From: Pararhodobacter aggregans
GTDB lineage: Bacteria; Pseudomonadota; Alphaproteobacteria; Rhodobacterales; Rhodobacteraceae
DNA length: 64,000 nt
Direction: 5' to 3'
Assembly: GCF_003075525.1 (NCBI RefSeq)
Contig: NZ_QDDR01000001.1
Coordinates: 620,001-684,000, forward strand
Shown: positions 8,471-17,069 of the stretch, one piece after another
Layout of the letters: each line of letters starts with the position of its first letter
How positions within the stretch are numbered: the stretch's first letter is position 1
Made by a program: the position numbers and the translations under genes
The notes under the pieces: generated by a model
What the model saw: the letters and a program-made list of their open reading frames with translations, nothing else
The model's database searches: none
Told to the model about the DNA's origin: nothing

Positions 8471-9088
8471 TTACTGGCCGGAGCGGGCGGCGGCGGCGGC
8501 CTCGGACAGGCGGGTCTGCAGGTCGTCATAGGCGGCGGTGAACCCGGCCAGCGAGACGTTGACCCGGATCGGCTGGTCGATGGCCACGAAGGGCGCGATC
8601 ATGATCGTCGCCGAGGAGCCGGATTTCATGCTGTCGACTTCCTCGACCGAGAGGCCCATGCGGACCACGCAGCCGACCACGGTGCAGACGCGGAAGCCCT
8701 CGACCCGCATCTGGCCATCGGCGGGCTCGGTGCCGACGTAGAAGCCCATCCCGGTCGGCAGGAAGGTCTCCAAGGGCGTGGTCACCGTGGCGCCGGCGGC
8801 GAATTCCGCGCCCAGCGGCAGGGCGGCGATGCTGATCTCGGCGATCGGGTTGTTGGTCTGGTCGGTGAGCAGCTGGTACATCTCGCATTGCTGCGGCTGG
8901 CCCTCGACCTCGGGCGAACAGACGATCTGCCAGTCGCGATGGGTCGCGGCCACAACCGGCGCGCCCTGTTCGGGGGCGGCGGTGGCCGGAGCGGCCGGAG
9001 CGGCGGTCGTCGTGTCCTGCGCCAGCGCGGGCGCGGCCAGCAGGGCGGCGCCGAAAAGGCCCGAAAGCAGGGCGGAACGGAGGGTCAT
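8471..9088 (-). CDS. Invasion-associated locus B (IalB) family protein
   Basis: A 205-residue exported protein. The start at 9088 is chosen because it gives a signal peptide (1-23, ending ALAQ) and has GAGGA upstream. A low-complexity Ala/Pro/Thr linker follows, then the IalB domain (about 45-190). Three cysteines are seen, in IVCSP, QQCEM and VCTVVGCVV. IalB proteins are periplasmic or surface proteins named from Bartonella. In free-living alphaproteobacteria they are common, with no proven role in invasion. The gene is convergent with the ketosynthase, whose stop is 9 bp away. Confidence 0.85.
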   Translation of the reverse strand: MTLRSALLSGLFGAALLAAPALAQDTTTAAPAAPATAAPEQGAPVVAATHRDWQIVCSPEVEGQPQQCEMYQLLTDQTNNPIAEISIAALPLGAEFAAGATVTTPLETFLPTGMGFYVGTEPADGQMRVEGFRVCTVVGCVVRMGLSVEEVDSMKSGSSATIMIAPFVAIDQPIRVNVSLAGFTAAYDDLQTRLSEAAAAARSGQ

Positions 9089-9182
9089 GGAAGCATCCTC
9101 TGGTGCGTGACTGTCGGCCTTGGGCCTAGCATGAAGCCGGGGGCAAGTCAGGGGGAAATCACCCGCCGGACGGGGCGATGAC

Positions 9183-9229
9183 AAAAAAGCGAAAGGGGCC
9201 CGCAAGCTGGACCCCTTCCGACTTTTTTG
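9183..9229. terminator. Bidirectional-looking terminator hairpin
   Basis: An imperfect stem is formed by AAAAAAGCGAAAGGGGCCC and its partner GTCCCCTTCCGACTTTTTT. Six-base A and T runs lie at its outer edges, so it can terminate in both directions. It lies between the IalB start and the MFS gene end. It most likely ends the minus-strand MFS transcript. Confidence 0.7.
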
Positions 9230-9398
9230 CTCCCTGTCGGACTGGCCGACTTATTGAACCCGACGCTATGGACAAAAACTTCATGCGTCAACAGGAAATC
9301 AACGGTCCGTGATCAGGCCGCCGCACGGGGCGACAAGTCTCTGAAAGCGGGTGATTTTTCGGGCAAGCTGACGATTTCGGCAGCGGTTTCGGTCTGGC

Positions 9399-10616
9399 TC
9401 AGGCGGCGCGGGGGCGCATCGCCAGCCAGATCAGCGCACCGCCCGCCAGCACCAGGAAGGGCAGCATGGCGACATTGACCAGCTGCCAGCCGGTTTCCAC
9501 GTTCGAGCCCGAACAATTCATCAACTGGCCCGAACTGATCGAGGCCAGCGTGACGCCGCCGAAGACGATGGCGTCGTTGACGCCCTGGATCGTGCCGCGC
9601 TCGGCCTGGGTATGCGACCGCGCCAGCATCGTCGTGCCGCCGATGAAGCCGAAGTTCCAGCCGATGCCCAGAAGGACCAGCGCGATGAAGAAATGCTCGA
9701 GCTCGACGCCCGACAGCGCCACCGCGCCGGATCCCGCCAGGATCACGAGGCCCGCGGCGATGATCTTCTCGACCCCGAAACGGGCGATCAGATGCCCGGT
9801 GAAGAACGAGGGCGCATACATCGCCAGCACATGGGCCGAGACGATATCGGCCGCGTTCGAGGTCTGGAACCCGCAGCCCACCACCGCCAGCGGCGTCGAG
9901 GTCATGACCAGGTTCATCAGCGCGTAGCTGACCGTGGCGCAGATGATGGCGACGGCGATCACCGGCTCGCGCAAGAGCTGCATCCGGCTGCGGCCCTCGC
10001 GCGGGGTGCCCTTGGGGGCCAGGACCGGGCGCGGGATGTCGAGGAAGGCAAAGAGCCACATGCCGATGAGGTTCAGCACGATGACGCCGAAATAGGTGCC
10101 GAGGAAGGGCACGACCATGGAGTCGGCCGTGACCTTGACCAGCTGCGGCCCGATCACCGCGCTCAACAGGCCGCCGGCCATGACATAGCTGATCGCCTTG
10201 GGCTTGTAGCCATCGGACGCGGTATCGGTCGCGGCGAAGCGGTAGAAGCCCTGGGCCGACATGTAGACCCCGGTGAAGAGCGCGCCGATGACGAACAGCA
10301 TGAACGAGCCGTTCAGCAGCCCCAGCGCCCCGATCGCCGCGCCCAGCGCGCCCGCCAGCGACCCCAGCACGAAGCCCTGCCGCCGCCCGCGCCGCTGCAT
10401 GAAGGCCGACATCGGCGCGGCCGAGAGCATCGAGCCCAGCACGCTGGCCGAAATGGGCAGCGTGGCCCAGCAGGGGTTGGGCGCCAGCGATTGCCCGGCC
10501 AGACCCGCGGTGGTGAAGATCATCGGCATCTGCGCGCCGAGAATGGCCTGGGCCGCCACCAAGACGGTGACATTGCGCTTGGCGCGCCGGTCGTCGGAGA
10601 GGGGCATCGTGCTCAT
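9399..10616 (-). CDS. Major facilitator superfamily transporter
   Basis: A 405-residue integral membrane protein with about 12 hydrophobic segments. A basic loop SAFMQRRGRRQGF between segments 2 and 3 matches the MFS motif A position. The second half repeats the pattern (LIARFGVEKIIAAG). It lacks features of a known substrate class, so it is a generic MFS permease, probably an exporter or organic solute carrier. The start has two candidate ATGs (10616 and 10607). It is followed by a bidirectional terminator and is monocistronic. Confidence 0.85.
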   Translation of the reverse strand: MSTMPLSDDRRAKRNVTVLVAAQAILGAQMPMIFTTAGLAGQSLAPNPCWATLPISASVLGSMLSAAPMSAFMQRRGRRQGFVLGSLAGALGAAIGALGLLNGSFMLFVIGALFTGVYMSAQGFYRFAATDTASDGYKPKAISYVMAGGLLSAVIGPQLVKVTADSMVVPFLGTYFGVIVLNLIGMWLFAFLDIPRPVLAPKGTPREGRSRMQLLREPVIAVAIICATVSYALMNLVMTSTPLAVVGCGFQTSNAADIVSAHVLAMYAPSFFTGHLIARFGVEKIIAAGLVILAGSGAVALSGVELEHFFIALVLLGIGWNFGFIGGTTMLARSHTQAERGTIQGVNDAIVFGGVTLASISSGQLMNCSGSNVETGWQLVNVAMLPFLVLAGGALIWLAMRPRAA

Positions 10617-10775
10617 GCCGATGGCGTAGCGCGGGCTCCGGGGGAAGGGAAGTGAAAATGTTCACAGTTGAAGTTTTGTCGCGGGTGGCGGGTTGGGGGC
10701 AAAGCGGCGGGAGGCACGCTCCCACCCGCCCGCCCCGCGCGCCTCCCGCCGCGGAGAGGACGGTGTGCGTGGCAG

Positions 10776-10938
10776 CGCCGGGGGTTTCACACCCCCGGAC
10801 CCCCGTGGGATATTTGCGGAACAAAGAAAGGGGCAGGTCGCCCCTGGTCTCATCTTTGCGCCTCAAATATCCACGGGGATTTTCAAGGGGGGCGTGCCCC
10901 CCTTGAAGCAGGGGGTGCGGGGGGCGGCAGCCCCCCGC
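10776..10938. repeat. Dispersed intergenic palindromic repeat, copy 2
   Basis: Two half-elements face each other: GTGGGATATTTGCGGAACAAAG at the left, and CATCTTTGCGCCTCAAATATCC at the right. Beyond them lie further palindromes, CAAGGGGGGCGTGCCCCCCTTG and GCGGGGGGC-GGCA-GCCCCCCGC. The right half matches copy 1 (471-640) and the reverse complement of copy 3 (16505-16593). It fills most of the 449-bp gap between the MFS start and the PleD-like gene end. No gene is seen in the gap. Confidence 0.75.
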
Positions 10939-11065
10939 TCTTTGCGTTCTCTGGGGGCGGCAGCCGTCCGCTTGCGGTCGCCTGAGGGCACAGAGGGCGA
11001 AACCGCTCCGACGTCCAAAGGCCACCGCTCTGCCGGGGAGGATCCCGCTCTGGCCCGCCGTCGCC

Positions 11066-12454
11066 TCAGGCGGCGCTGGCGATCGTCACCTGGTTGCGGC
11101 CCTCGGCCTTGGCGCTCATCAGCGCGCAATCGGCGCGGTTCAGCGCCTCGCGGGCGGGGGATTCCTCGCCGGGGCCATGCGGCGCGGGGCCCATGGCCAG
11201 GCCCACCGAGATCGTCACCGCGACCGAGCCGCGGCCGTCGGGCAGCGGCACGGGCTCGTCGCCGACCACGCGGCACAGGCGTTCCGCGGCGAGGCGCGCG
11301 GAGCCCAGCGTCGCGTCGGGCAGGGCCACGAGAAATTCCTCGCCGCCGATCCTCGCCACCAGATCCGAGGGGCGCAGGTTGTTGCGCAGCCGGGTCGCCA
11401 CCGTTTCCAGCACCGCGTCGCCCGCGACATGGCCGAAGGTGTCGTTCACCGATTTGAAGCGGTCGAGGTCCAGCACCATGATCGCATAGCGCCGTCCCTG
11501 TTCGGCGGCGCGGCTGGCGATCCGGTCCAGATGGGCCAGCGCGTAGCGGCGGTTGTAGAGCCCGGTCAGCGGGTCGGTCACCGCCAGCCGCAGCCCGGTG
11601 TTCACCGCCCGCCTGAGCTGGTCGGCGCGGCGCTTGCGGGTCACGTGCAGCGTGATGCGCAGCGCGGTTTCCTGCGGGTCGAGCGGCAGCGTCAGCAGGT
11701 CCGAGGCGCCGAGATCGAGCGCCATGGCGGCGATGTCGGGATCGGCCTCGGGCAGGACCAGGGCGATGGCGGCGTGGCGGCTGGCTTCGCGTGCCCGCAG
11801 ATCCGCCACCAGCCGCTGGCCCGAGCCATGGCTGCCCAGATCGGCGGCGATCAGGTAGAAATCCGGGATCGCGCCCTGCGGCATGTCGCTGAGCGCGGCA
11901 TTGGGGGTCATCACCGCCAGCCGTTCCTGCACATGCGGCGCGAGCGCCGCGCGCCATGCCATGGCGATGGCGGGCTCGGCGGCGACCAGCGCCACCCGGC
12001 CGGGCATGGCGAAGACGGACTCGCCCTCGGCCAGGTCCAGATCGCCCCAGGTTTCCGAGCGCAGGCGAAGCTCCGCCTCGGTCTCGCGCGCCCTGAGGAG
12101 CGCCCGGATCCGGGCCAGCAGGATCACCTCGTTCAAAGGCTTGGTCAGGAATTCGTCGGCGCCTGCCTCCAGCGCGCTGAGCCGCGCCCGGCGGTCGTTC
12201 GAGGCGGTGATGATTACCACCGGGATATGCGTCGTGGTCGGGTCGGCGCGCAGCTGGCGGCAGACCTCGATCCCCGAGATATCGGGCAGGACCATGTCGA
12301 GGAGAATGAGCTTCGGCTGTTCGGTCCGGGCCACGGCCAGCGCCTCGGCCCCTGTCGCGGCCTGCAGCGTTTCATAGCAGGCCGCGTTCAGCTTGACCTT
12401 GAGTATGATCCGGTTGGTGGCCAGATCGTCGACGATGAGTATTCTGCCTGACAT
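11066..12454 (-). CDS. pleD: PleD-like response regulator diguanylate cyclase (REC-REC-GGDEF)
   Basis: A 462-residue cytoplasmic signalling enzyme. The first receiver domain (1-120) has acidic pocket Asp9/Asp10, phosphoacceptor Asp53 and Lys105. A second receiver-like domain (about 155-270) lacks a clear phosphoacceptor. A GGDEF domain (290-462) has GGEEF at 370-374 and an allosteric I-site RPSD at 361-364. It makes c-di-GMP from two GTP, switched by phosphorylation. Domain order and length equal Caulobacter PleD, which controls polar development. The start at 12454 is preferred over 12487 because MSGRILIVDD is the canonical REC beginning. It is divergent from DUF3572. Confidence 0.92.
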   Translation of the reverse strand: MSGRILIVDDLATNRIILKVKLNAACYETLQAATGAEALAVARTEQPKLILLDMVLPDISGIEVCRQLRADPTTTHIPVVIITASNDRRARLSALEAGADEFLTKPLNEVILLARIRALLRARETEAELRLRSETWGDLDLAEGESVFAMPGRVALVAAEPAIAMAWRAALAPHVQERLAVMTPNAALSDMPQGAIPDFYLIAADLGSHGSGQRLVADLRAREASRHAAIALVLPEADPDIAAMALDLGASDLLTLPLDPQETALRITLHVTRKRRADQLRRAVNTGLRLAVTDPLTGLYNRRYALAHLDRIASRAAEQGRRYAIMVLDLDRFKSVNDTFGHVAGDAVLETVATRLRNNLRPSDLVARIGGEEFLVALPDATLGSARLAAERLCRVVGDEPVPLPDGRGSVAVTISVGLAMGPAPHGPGEESPAREALNRADCALMSAKAEGRNQVTIASAA

Positions 12455-12590
12455 CGATGCTATCCTGCCTGTGCCCGCCCCGGTCATTTCGCTTGATCCC
12501 GGTGATCCGGGGGCTTAGCTGAAACGATAGCCTAACAATGGTTAACGAAACCTTTCATCCAGCAAACTTGTGCGCGAGATTCTGATTTTC

Positions 12591-12869
12591 ATGAGGCAAG
12601 AAGACGCCGAAATTGTGGCCGCGACCCTGCTCGCCTGGCTGACCGGGGATTCCGAGCGGCTGGGCAGCTTTCTGGGCTGGTCGGGCGAGTCGCCCGACTC
12701 GCTCCGGTCGCGCCTCTCGGACCCGGGCCTGCTGCTGGCGGTGCTGGAATTCATCATGGGTGACGAAGCCCTCTTGCTCGAGGCCTGCCGGGTGCTCAAT
12801 CTGCCGCCGGAAACCCCCGGCCGGGCACGCGCGGCGCTGCCCGGCGGCGCAGAGATGCATTGGACCTGA
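12591..12869 (+). CDS. DUF3572 family protein
   Basis: A 92-residue helical protein matching DUF3572: AATLLAWLTGDSERLGSFLGWSG near the N-terminus and SDPGLLLAVLEFIMGDEALLLEA in the middle. The function is unknown. The ATG at 12591 is taken; an in-frame GTG at 12570 is possible. DUF3572 genes commonly lie next to pleD-type genes in Rhodobacterales, as here. Its TGA overlaps the start of the HAD phosphatase gene, so the two are translationally coupled. Confidence 0.8.
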   Translation: MRQEDAEIVAATLLAWLTGDSERLGSFLGWSGESPDSLRSRLSDPGLLLAVLEFIMGDEALLLEACRVLNLPPETPGRARAALPGGAEMHWT

Positions 12870-13558
12870 TGATGAAGGGCATTCGCGGCATCCTTTTCGA
12901 CAAGGACGGCACGCTGTTTGATTTTCAGGCGACCTGGGGCGCCTGGGCGCGGCAGCTTCTGGGCGAACTCTCGGGCGGCGACCCGGCCCGCGCCGCGGCG
13001 ATGGCCGAGGCGATGGCCTTCGACCTGGACCGCGGGCGTTTCCGGCCGGAATCGCCGGTGATCGCCGGCACCGGCCGCGAGGTGGCCGAACTGCTGGCGC
13101 CGCTCGCGGGCCTGACGGCCGATGCGCTGGAGGCCCGGATCGCCCGCGCCGCGGCCGAGGCGCCGCTGGCCGAGGCGGTGCCGCTCAGGGCGCTGCTGGA
13201 GCGGTTGCGCGGGGCGGGCCTGAAGCTGGGCGTCGCCACCAATGATTTCGAATCCGTGGCCCGGCAGCACGTGGCCGGGGTGATCGAGCTTTTCGATTTC
13301 GTCGCGGGCTTCGATTCCGGCCATGGCGGCAAGCCCGAGCCGGGGATGCTGCTGGCTTTCGCCCGGACCGCCGGGCTCGCACCCTCGGCGGTGCTGATGG
13401 TCGGCGATTCCCGGCATGACCTGATCGCCGGACGCCGCGCGGGCATGGCGACGCTGGCGGTGCTGACCGGCGTGGCCGAGGCCGCGGATCTGGCCGACCT
13501 TGCCGATGCGGTGCGCCCCGATATCGGCCATCTGCCGGCGCTGCTCGACCTGGCCTGA
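12869..13558 (+). CDS. HAD-family hydrolase, phosphoglycolate-phosphatase-like
   Basis: A 229-residue HAD-superfamily phosphatase. Motif I is LFDKDGTLFD with the nucleophile Asp, motif II is VATNDFE, and the motif III Lys and motif IV are in GKPEPGMLL and VGDSRHDLIAGRRAG. The long helical insertion after motif I is a type C1 cap, as in Gph. It hydrolyses a small phosphomonoester in the cytoplasm. Phosphoglycolate is the usual guess, but other substrates cannot be excluded. It overlaps the DUF3572 stop by one base; an in-frame ATG 3 bp later is an equally good start. Confidence 0.87.
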   Translation: MMKGIRGILFDKDGTLFDFQATWGAWARQLLGELSGGDPARAAAMAEAMAFDLDRGRFRPESPVIAGTGREVAELLAPLAGLTADALEARIARAAAEAPLAEAVPLRALLERLRGAGLKLGVATNDFESVARQHVAGVIELFDFVAGFDSGHGGKPEPGMLLAFARTAGLAPSAVLMVGDSRHDLIAGRRAGMATLAVLTGVAEAADLADLADAVRPDIGHLPALLDLA

Positions 13559-13623
13559 GGCCGTTTGCAATTTGTTAACGCATTCACGCGACTCTCAGGG
13601 GCGGTGGAGTACGGGGACTGGGA

Positions 13624-14253
13624 ATGCATGGTCTGGTCAACAAGGCGTTGCAGAGTTTCATCAGCGATGCCTTCGGCGGCGTGGTCTGGCACGACGTGGC
13701 GCAACACTCGGGAATCACGCAGCTTCTGGGTGCGGACGGTTTCGAGGCGATGCAAAGCTATGACGATTCCCTGACGGAATCGGTGATCGAGGCCGCCGTC
13801 ATCCTGCTGCGCCGTCCGCGCGATTCGCTGCTCGAGGATCTGGGGACCTACCTCATTTCCCACGAGCGGATGGAGCCGCTGCGCCGCCTGCTGCGCTTCG
13901 GCGGGGTCAGCTTCACCGATTTCCTCTATTCGCTGGACGAATTGCAGGGCCGCAGCCATCTGGCGGTCCCCGATCTGGCGCTGCCCGATCTCGTCATCAG
14001 CGAGGCCGGGCCGGACAGTTTCCTGCTGACCTGCACCGGCGGGCCGCTTGGCTTCGGCCATGTCATGGTCGGCATCCTGCGGGCGCTGGCGGACGATTAC
14101 GGGGCGCTCGTGGTGCTGGAACATCGCGGGATGCAGCGGGCCGACCGGGCGGACGGCACCCCCGGCACGGTCGACCTGATCGGGATCGAGGTGCATGATC
14201 CGGCCTATCACGCCGGCAGACGCTTCGACCTCGCCACCGAGGCGGCACAATGA
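13624..14253 (+). CDS. Haem-NO-binding (H-NOX) family protein, apparently lacking key haem ligands
   Basis: A 209-residue protein with the H-NOX/HNOB start MHGLVNKALQSFI and the family core YLISHERMEPLRRLLRFGG. In characterised H-NOX proteins the proximal His lies in an LDEIH-type motif. Here the matching position reads LDELQ (Gln108), with the nearest His four residues later (His112). The Y-x-S-x-R haem-propionate motif expected near 136-140 reads TCTGG. So it may bind no haem, or bind it differently. It overlaps the start of a diguanylate cyclase gene by four bases. H-NOX proteins often control such a partner in response to NO. The start has GGGACTGGGA upstream. Confidence 0.78.
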   Translation: MHGLVNKALQSFISDAFGGVVWHDVAQHSGITQLLGADGFEAMQSYDDSLTESVIEAAVILLRRPRDSLLEDLGTYLISHERMEPLRRLLRFGGVSFTDFLYSLDELQGRSHLAVPDLALPDLVISEAGPDSFLLTCTGGPLGFGHVMVGILRALADDYGALVVLEHRGMQRADRADGTPGTVDLIGIEVHDPAYHAGRRFDLATEAAQ

Positions 14254-15296
14254 TGGAGGGGGATCTGCGCCAACCCGGCTTTCACCTCGGCCCCGGCGCG
14301 CTGGGGCAATTGATGCCAATGTATCTGTCGCTCGACTCCGCCTGCCGCATCCGCGGCGCCGGGCCGACGCTGCTGAAACTGATGGGCGAGGGGGCGATCG
14401 GCAAGCCGCTGGAGGAGGTCTTCACCCTGCGCAAACCCCGCAACGCGGCGCAGGCCAGCGTCCTGTTGCGCGCGCAGCGCCTGCAGATGTCGCTGCGCGG
14501 CACCCCCGCCACCACGTTCAAGGGCACCGCGGTGCCGCTTCTGGGCGACGGGGTGCTGCTGAACCTCTCCTTCGGCTTCGGCGTCAGGGATGCGGTGCGC
14601 GAACACGGGCTTTCTGCCACCGATTTCGCCGATACCGACCTCGCCATCGAACTTCTCTACCTCTACGAGGCCAAGACCGCCGTCATGGGCGAACTGACCC
14701 GCATGGCCGACCGGCTGCGCGGCGCCCGCGTCCGGGCCGAGGAACAGGCGGCGACCGATCCGCTGACCGGCCTCGGCAACCGCCGGGCGATGGAGGCGGC
14801 GCTGGACCGCCTGCTGCGCGGGGGCGAGGGCTTCGCGCTGCTGCATATCGACCTCGATTACTTCAAGCAGGTCAACGATACGCTCGGCCATTCCGCGGGC
14901 GATCATGTCCTGGCCGAAGTCGCCTCGCGGCTGCGGCGCAGTGTCCGCGCGGGCGATCTGGTGGCGCGGGTGGGGGGCGACGAATTCGTCATCCTGCTGG
15001 CCGGAGTCCTCGACCGCGCGGCGCTGGCCCGGGTCGGCGCCACGATCTACGACCACATGCGCCTGACCATCACCCATGAGGGGCACCCCTGTCCCGTCGG
15101 CCTGTCGATCGGCGCCGTGCTGGTCGGGCCGGGCAGCGACCAGGGCGAGGCAGCGCTCGTCTCGCTGGCCGATCTGGCGCTCTATGCTTCGAAACGGGCC
15201 GGACGCGGGCGCATGATGCTGTGGAACGCCGATCAGTCGGTGTCGCAGGAACTGGCCCGTGCCGATGGGGCCGAACGGCGGATCATGACCGGATGA
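14250..15296 (+). CDS. Diguanylate cyclase with N-terminal H-NOX-associated (HNOBA-type) domain
   Basis: A 348-residue cytoplasmic protein. Residues about 10-120 form a PAS-like HNOBA sensory region. Residues 130-165 form a helical linker, and 165-348 a GGDEF domain with GGDEF at 242-246 and an I-site RAGD at 233-236. Substrate-binding residues DLDYFKQVND are present. It should synthesise c-di-GMP with product inhibition. The ATGA overlap with the H-NOX gene implies a stoichiometric signalling pair in which the upstream protein tunes this cyclase. The output may reach the cellulose synthase at 25360, which has a PilZ domain; that link is inference. Confidence 0.88.
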   Translation: MMEGDLRQPGFHLGPGALGQLMPMYLSLDSACRIRGAGPTLLKLMGEGAIGKPLEEVFTLRKPRNAAQASVLLRAQRLQMSLRGTPATTFKGTAVPLLGDGVLLNLSFGFGVRDAVREHGLSATDFADTDLAIELLYLYEAKTAVMGELTRMADRLRGARVRAEEQAATDPLTGLGNRRAMEAALDRLLRGGEGFALLHIDLDYFKQVNDTLGHSAGDHVLAEVASRLRRSVRAGDLVARVGGDEFVILLAGVLDRAALARVGATIYDHMRLTITHEGHPCPVGLSIGAVLVGPGSDQGEAALVSLADLALYASKRAGRGRMMLWNADQSVSQELARADGAERRIMTG

Positions 15297-16449
15297 ACAG
15301 CGCGCCGGGCAGGGTGCTCAGCTTCTCGACCCCGGTCTCGGTGATCAGGATCGGTTCGGTGATCTCGATCCCGCCATCGTCGAGCCAGAGCGCCGGCATG
15401 AAATGCAGCGTCATGCCCGGCTGCAGGGGCGTCAGATCCCCGCGGCGCAGCGACAGCGTGCGCTCGCCCCAGTCCGGCGGATAGCTGAGGCCGATGGAAT
15501 AGCCGGTGCGGCTGTCCTTGCGGAACCCGTGCCGCCCCAGCGTGTCGTAGAAGGCGATCGCCATGTCCTCGCAGGTATTGCCCGGCCGGGCCCTGGCCAG
15601 CGCCGCCTCGGTCGCCTCCTGCACCGCGGTCTCGGCCCGCCGGTAGGTGGCGGGCGGCTCGCCGAAGAACAGCGTGCGCGATTGCGGGCAATGATAGCGC
15701 CGGTAAACCCCGGCGATCTCGAAGAAATGCGCCTCGCCCCGCTGCATCGGCCGGTCGTCCCAGGTCAGATGCGGCGCCGTCGCGTCCATGCCCGAGGGCG
15801 CCATCGGCACGATCGCCGGGTAATCCCCCCAATGCCCGCCCGCGCCCGTCGCCCCGGCATGCAGGATCTCGGCCACCAGCCGGTTCTTGGGCAGCCCGGG
15901 CTCCGCCACCTCCAGGATGCGCTTGTGCATCGCCTCGACGATGCCCGCGGCGCGCCGCATCCGGGCGATTTCCGCGGGCGATTTCACCAGCCGCTGCCAG
16001 TTCACCAGCCCCGTGGCATCGGCCAGGTCCAGATGATCGGCCAGCACGGCATGGGCCTTGGCCGAATAATAGTAATTGTCCATCTCGACGCCGACGCGCC
16101 CGCCAGCCCAGCCCTGATCGCGGATCAGCGCGGCCAGCACCTCCATCGGGTGCTTGTCCGGGTTCTGCACATAGCTGTCGTCATAGCCATGGATCGCCTC
16201 CTCGCCCATCCAGACCGTGCGCCGGGCGCCTGCCGCATCCATGCCGCGCCCCCACCAGAGCGGCGGGCCGGAAGGCCCGATCACCACCCCCTGATGCACA
16301 TAGAAGGACCAGCCGTCATAGCCGGTGGCCCAGGCCATGTTCGACGGATCGCTGACGATCAGCGCCACGAGGCCCTGCGCCGCCATCGCCACCCGGATCC
16401 GCGCCAGCCGCGCCTCGTATTCACTCAGGGAAAAATCGGTCTCGTCCAT
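15283..16449 (-). CDS. M24-family hydrolase, ectoine-hydrolase (DoeA/EutD)-like
   Basis: A 388-residue creatinase/prolidase-fold protein. The N-terminal creatinase domain (1-150) carries SDPSNMAWATGYDGWSFYVH, typical of ectoine hydrolases. The pita-bread domain follows, with FFEIAGVYRRYHCPQSRT. The usual five metal ligands of M24 aminopeptidases are not conserved, as in creatinase and DoeA, so a metal-free hydrolysis is expected. DoeA opens the ring of ectoine. The other ectoine-degradation genes are absent from this window, so the substrate is uncertain. The start at 16449 (MDETDFSLSEYEARL) is chosen over an upstream ATG. It is convergent with, and overlaps by 14 bp, the diguanylate cyclase. 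Confidence 0.75.
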   Translation of the reverse strand: MDETDFSLSEYEARLARIRVAMAAQGLVALIVSDPSNMAWATGYDGWSFYVHQGVVIGPSGPPLWWGRGMDAAGARRTVWMGEEAIHGYDDSYVQNPDKHPMEVLAALIRDQGWAGGRVGVEMDNYYYSAKAHAVLADHLDLADATGLVNWQRLVKSPAEIARMRRAAGIVEAMHKRILEVAEPGLPKNRLVAEILHAGATGAGGHWGDYPAIVPMAPSGMDATAPHLTWDDRPMQRGEAHFFEIAGVYRRYHCPQSRTLFFGEPPATYRRAETAVQEATEAALARARPGNTCEDMAIAFYDTLGRHGFRKDSRTGYSIGLSYPPDWGERTLSLRRGDLTPLQPGMTLHFMPALWLDDGGIEITEPILITETGVEKLSTLPGALFIRS

Positions 16450-16504
16450 GGCACCCCCTCGGTCATGCCCGAGTGTGGCACGCCAGAGACGCGCCACCAA
16501 ACCC

Positions 16505-16593
16505 GATCTTTGTTCCCCAAATATCCACGGGGTTTCCAAAGGGGGGCGTGCCCCCCTTTGGCGAGGGGGCGCGGGGGGCGAGCAGCCCCCCGC
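16505..16593. repeat. Dispersed intergenic palindromic repeat, copy 3
   Basis: A single half-element: GATCTTTGTTCC, AAATATCCACGGGG, the palindrome CCAAAGGGGGGC-GTG-CCCCCCTTTGG, then GCGGGGGGCG-AGCA-GCCCCCCGC. It is the inverse orientation of copy 1 and matches the right half of copy 2. It occupies the gap between the M24 gene start and the dtd stop. Confidence 0.75.
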
Positions 16594-16631
16594 CTTTGTC
16601 GCCCGCAGGCGTCAGCCCAGGGCGAAACCGC

Positions 16632-17069
16632 TCAGAGGTCCAGCCAGATGGTCATCGGCCCGTCATTGACCAGCGAGACCTGCATCTCCGCCCCGAAGAC
16701 CCCGCGCCCGACCGTCACGCCGCGCGCGGCCAGCGTCGCCGCGAAATGCTCATAAAGCGCGCGACCCAGATCGGGCGGGGCGGCGGCGGAAAACCCGGGG
16801 CGGTTCCCGCGCGAGGTATCGGCGGCCAGGGTAAATTGCGACACGACCAGCGCGCCGCCCCCGACATCGGTCAGCGAGCGGTTGGTCTTGCCCGCCTCGT
16901 CCCGAAAGATCCGCAGTTTCAGGATCTTGTCCGCCAGGGCCTCGGCCTTTGCCGTGTCGTCGCCCTGCATGGCGCAGACCAGGATCATCAGCCCCGGACC
17001 GCAGGCGCCGACGATCTCGGCCTCGACCGCGACCGAGGCCGAGGTCACCCGTTGCACCAGCGCGCGCAT
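16632..17069 (-). CDS. dtd: D-aminoacyl-tRNA deacylase
   Basis: A 145-residue enzyme that removes D-amino acids (classically D-Tyr) from charged tRNA, a proofreading step in translation. The full family length and the two signature motifs are present: SQFTLAAD in the middle and the C-terminal NDGPMTIWL (Gly-Pro motif). It begins [13 protein letters not shown], as is normal for the family. Its ATG shares one base with the stop of the zinc-ribbon gene upstream, so it is the last gene of the xpaC-telA operon. That placement is probably only for expression. Confidence 0.95.
   Translation of the reverse strand: MRALVQRVTSASVAVEAEIVGACGPGLMILVCAMQGDDTAKAEALADKILKLRIFRDEAGKTNRSLTDVGGGALVVSQFTLAADTSRGNRPGFSAAAPPDLGRALYEHFAATLAARGVTVGRGVFGAEMQVSLVNDGPMTIWLDL

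Noticed and set aside
9268-9312. 14-codon ORF (MDKNFMRQQEINGP)
   Set aside because: It is very short and has no ribosome-binding site. It lies next to a terminator.
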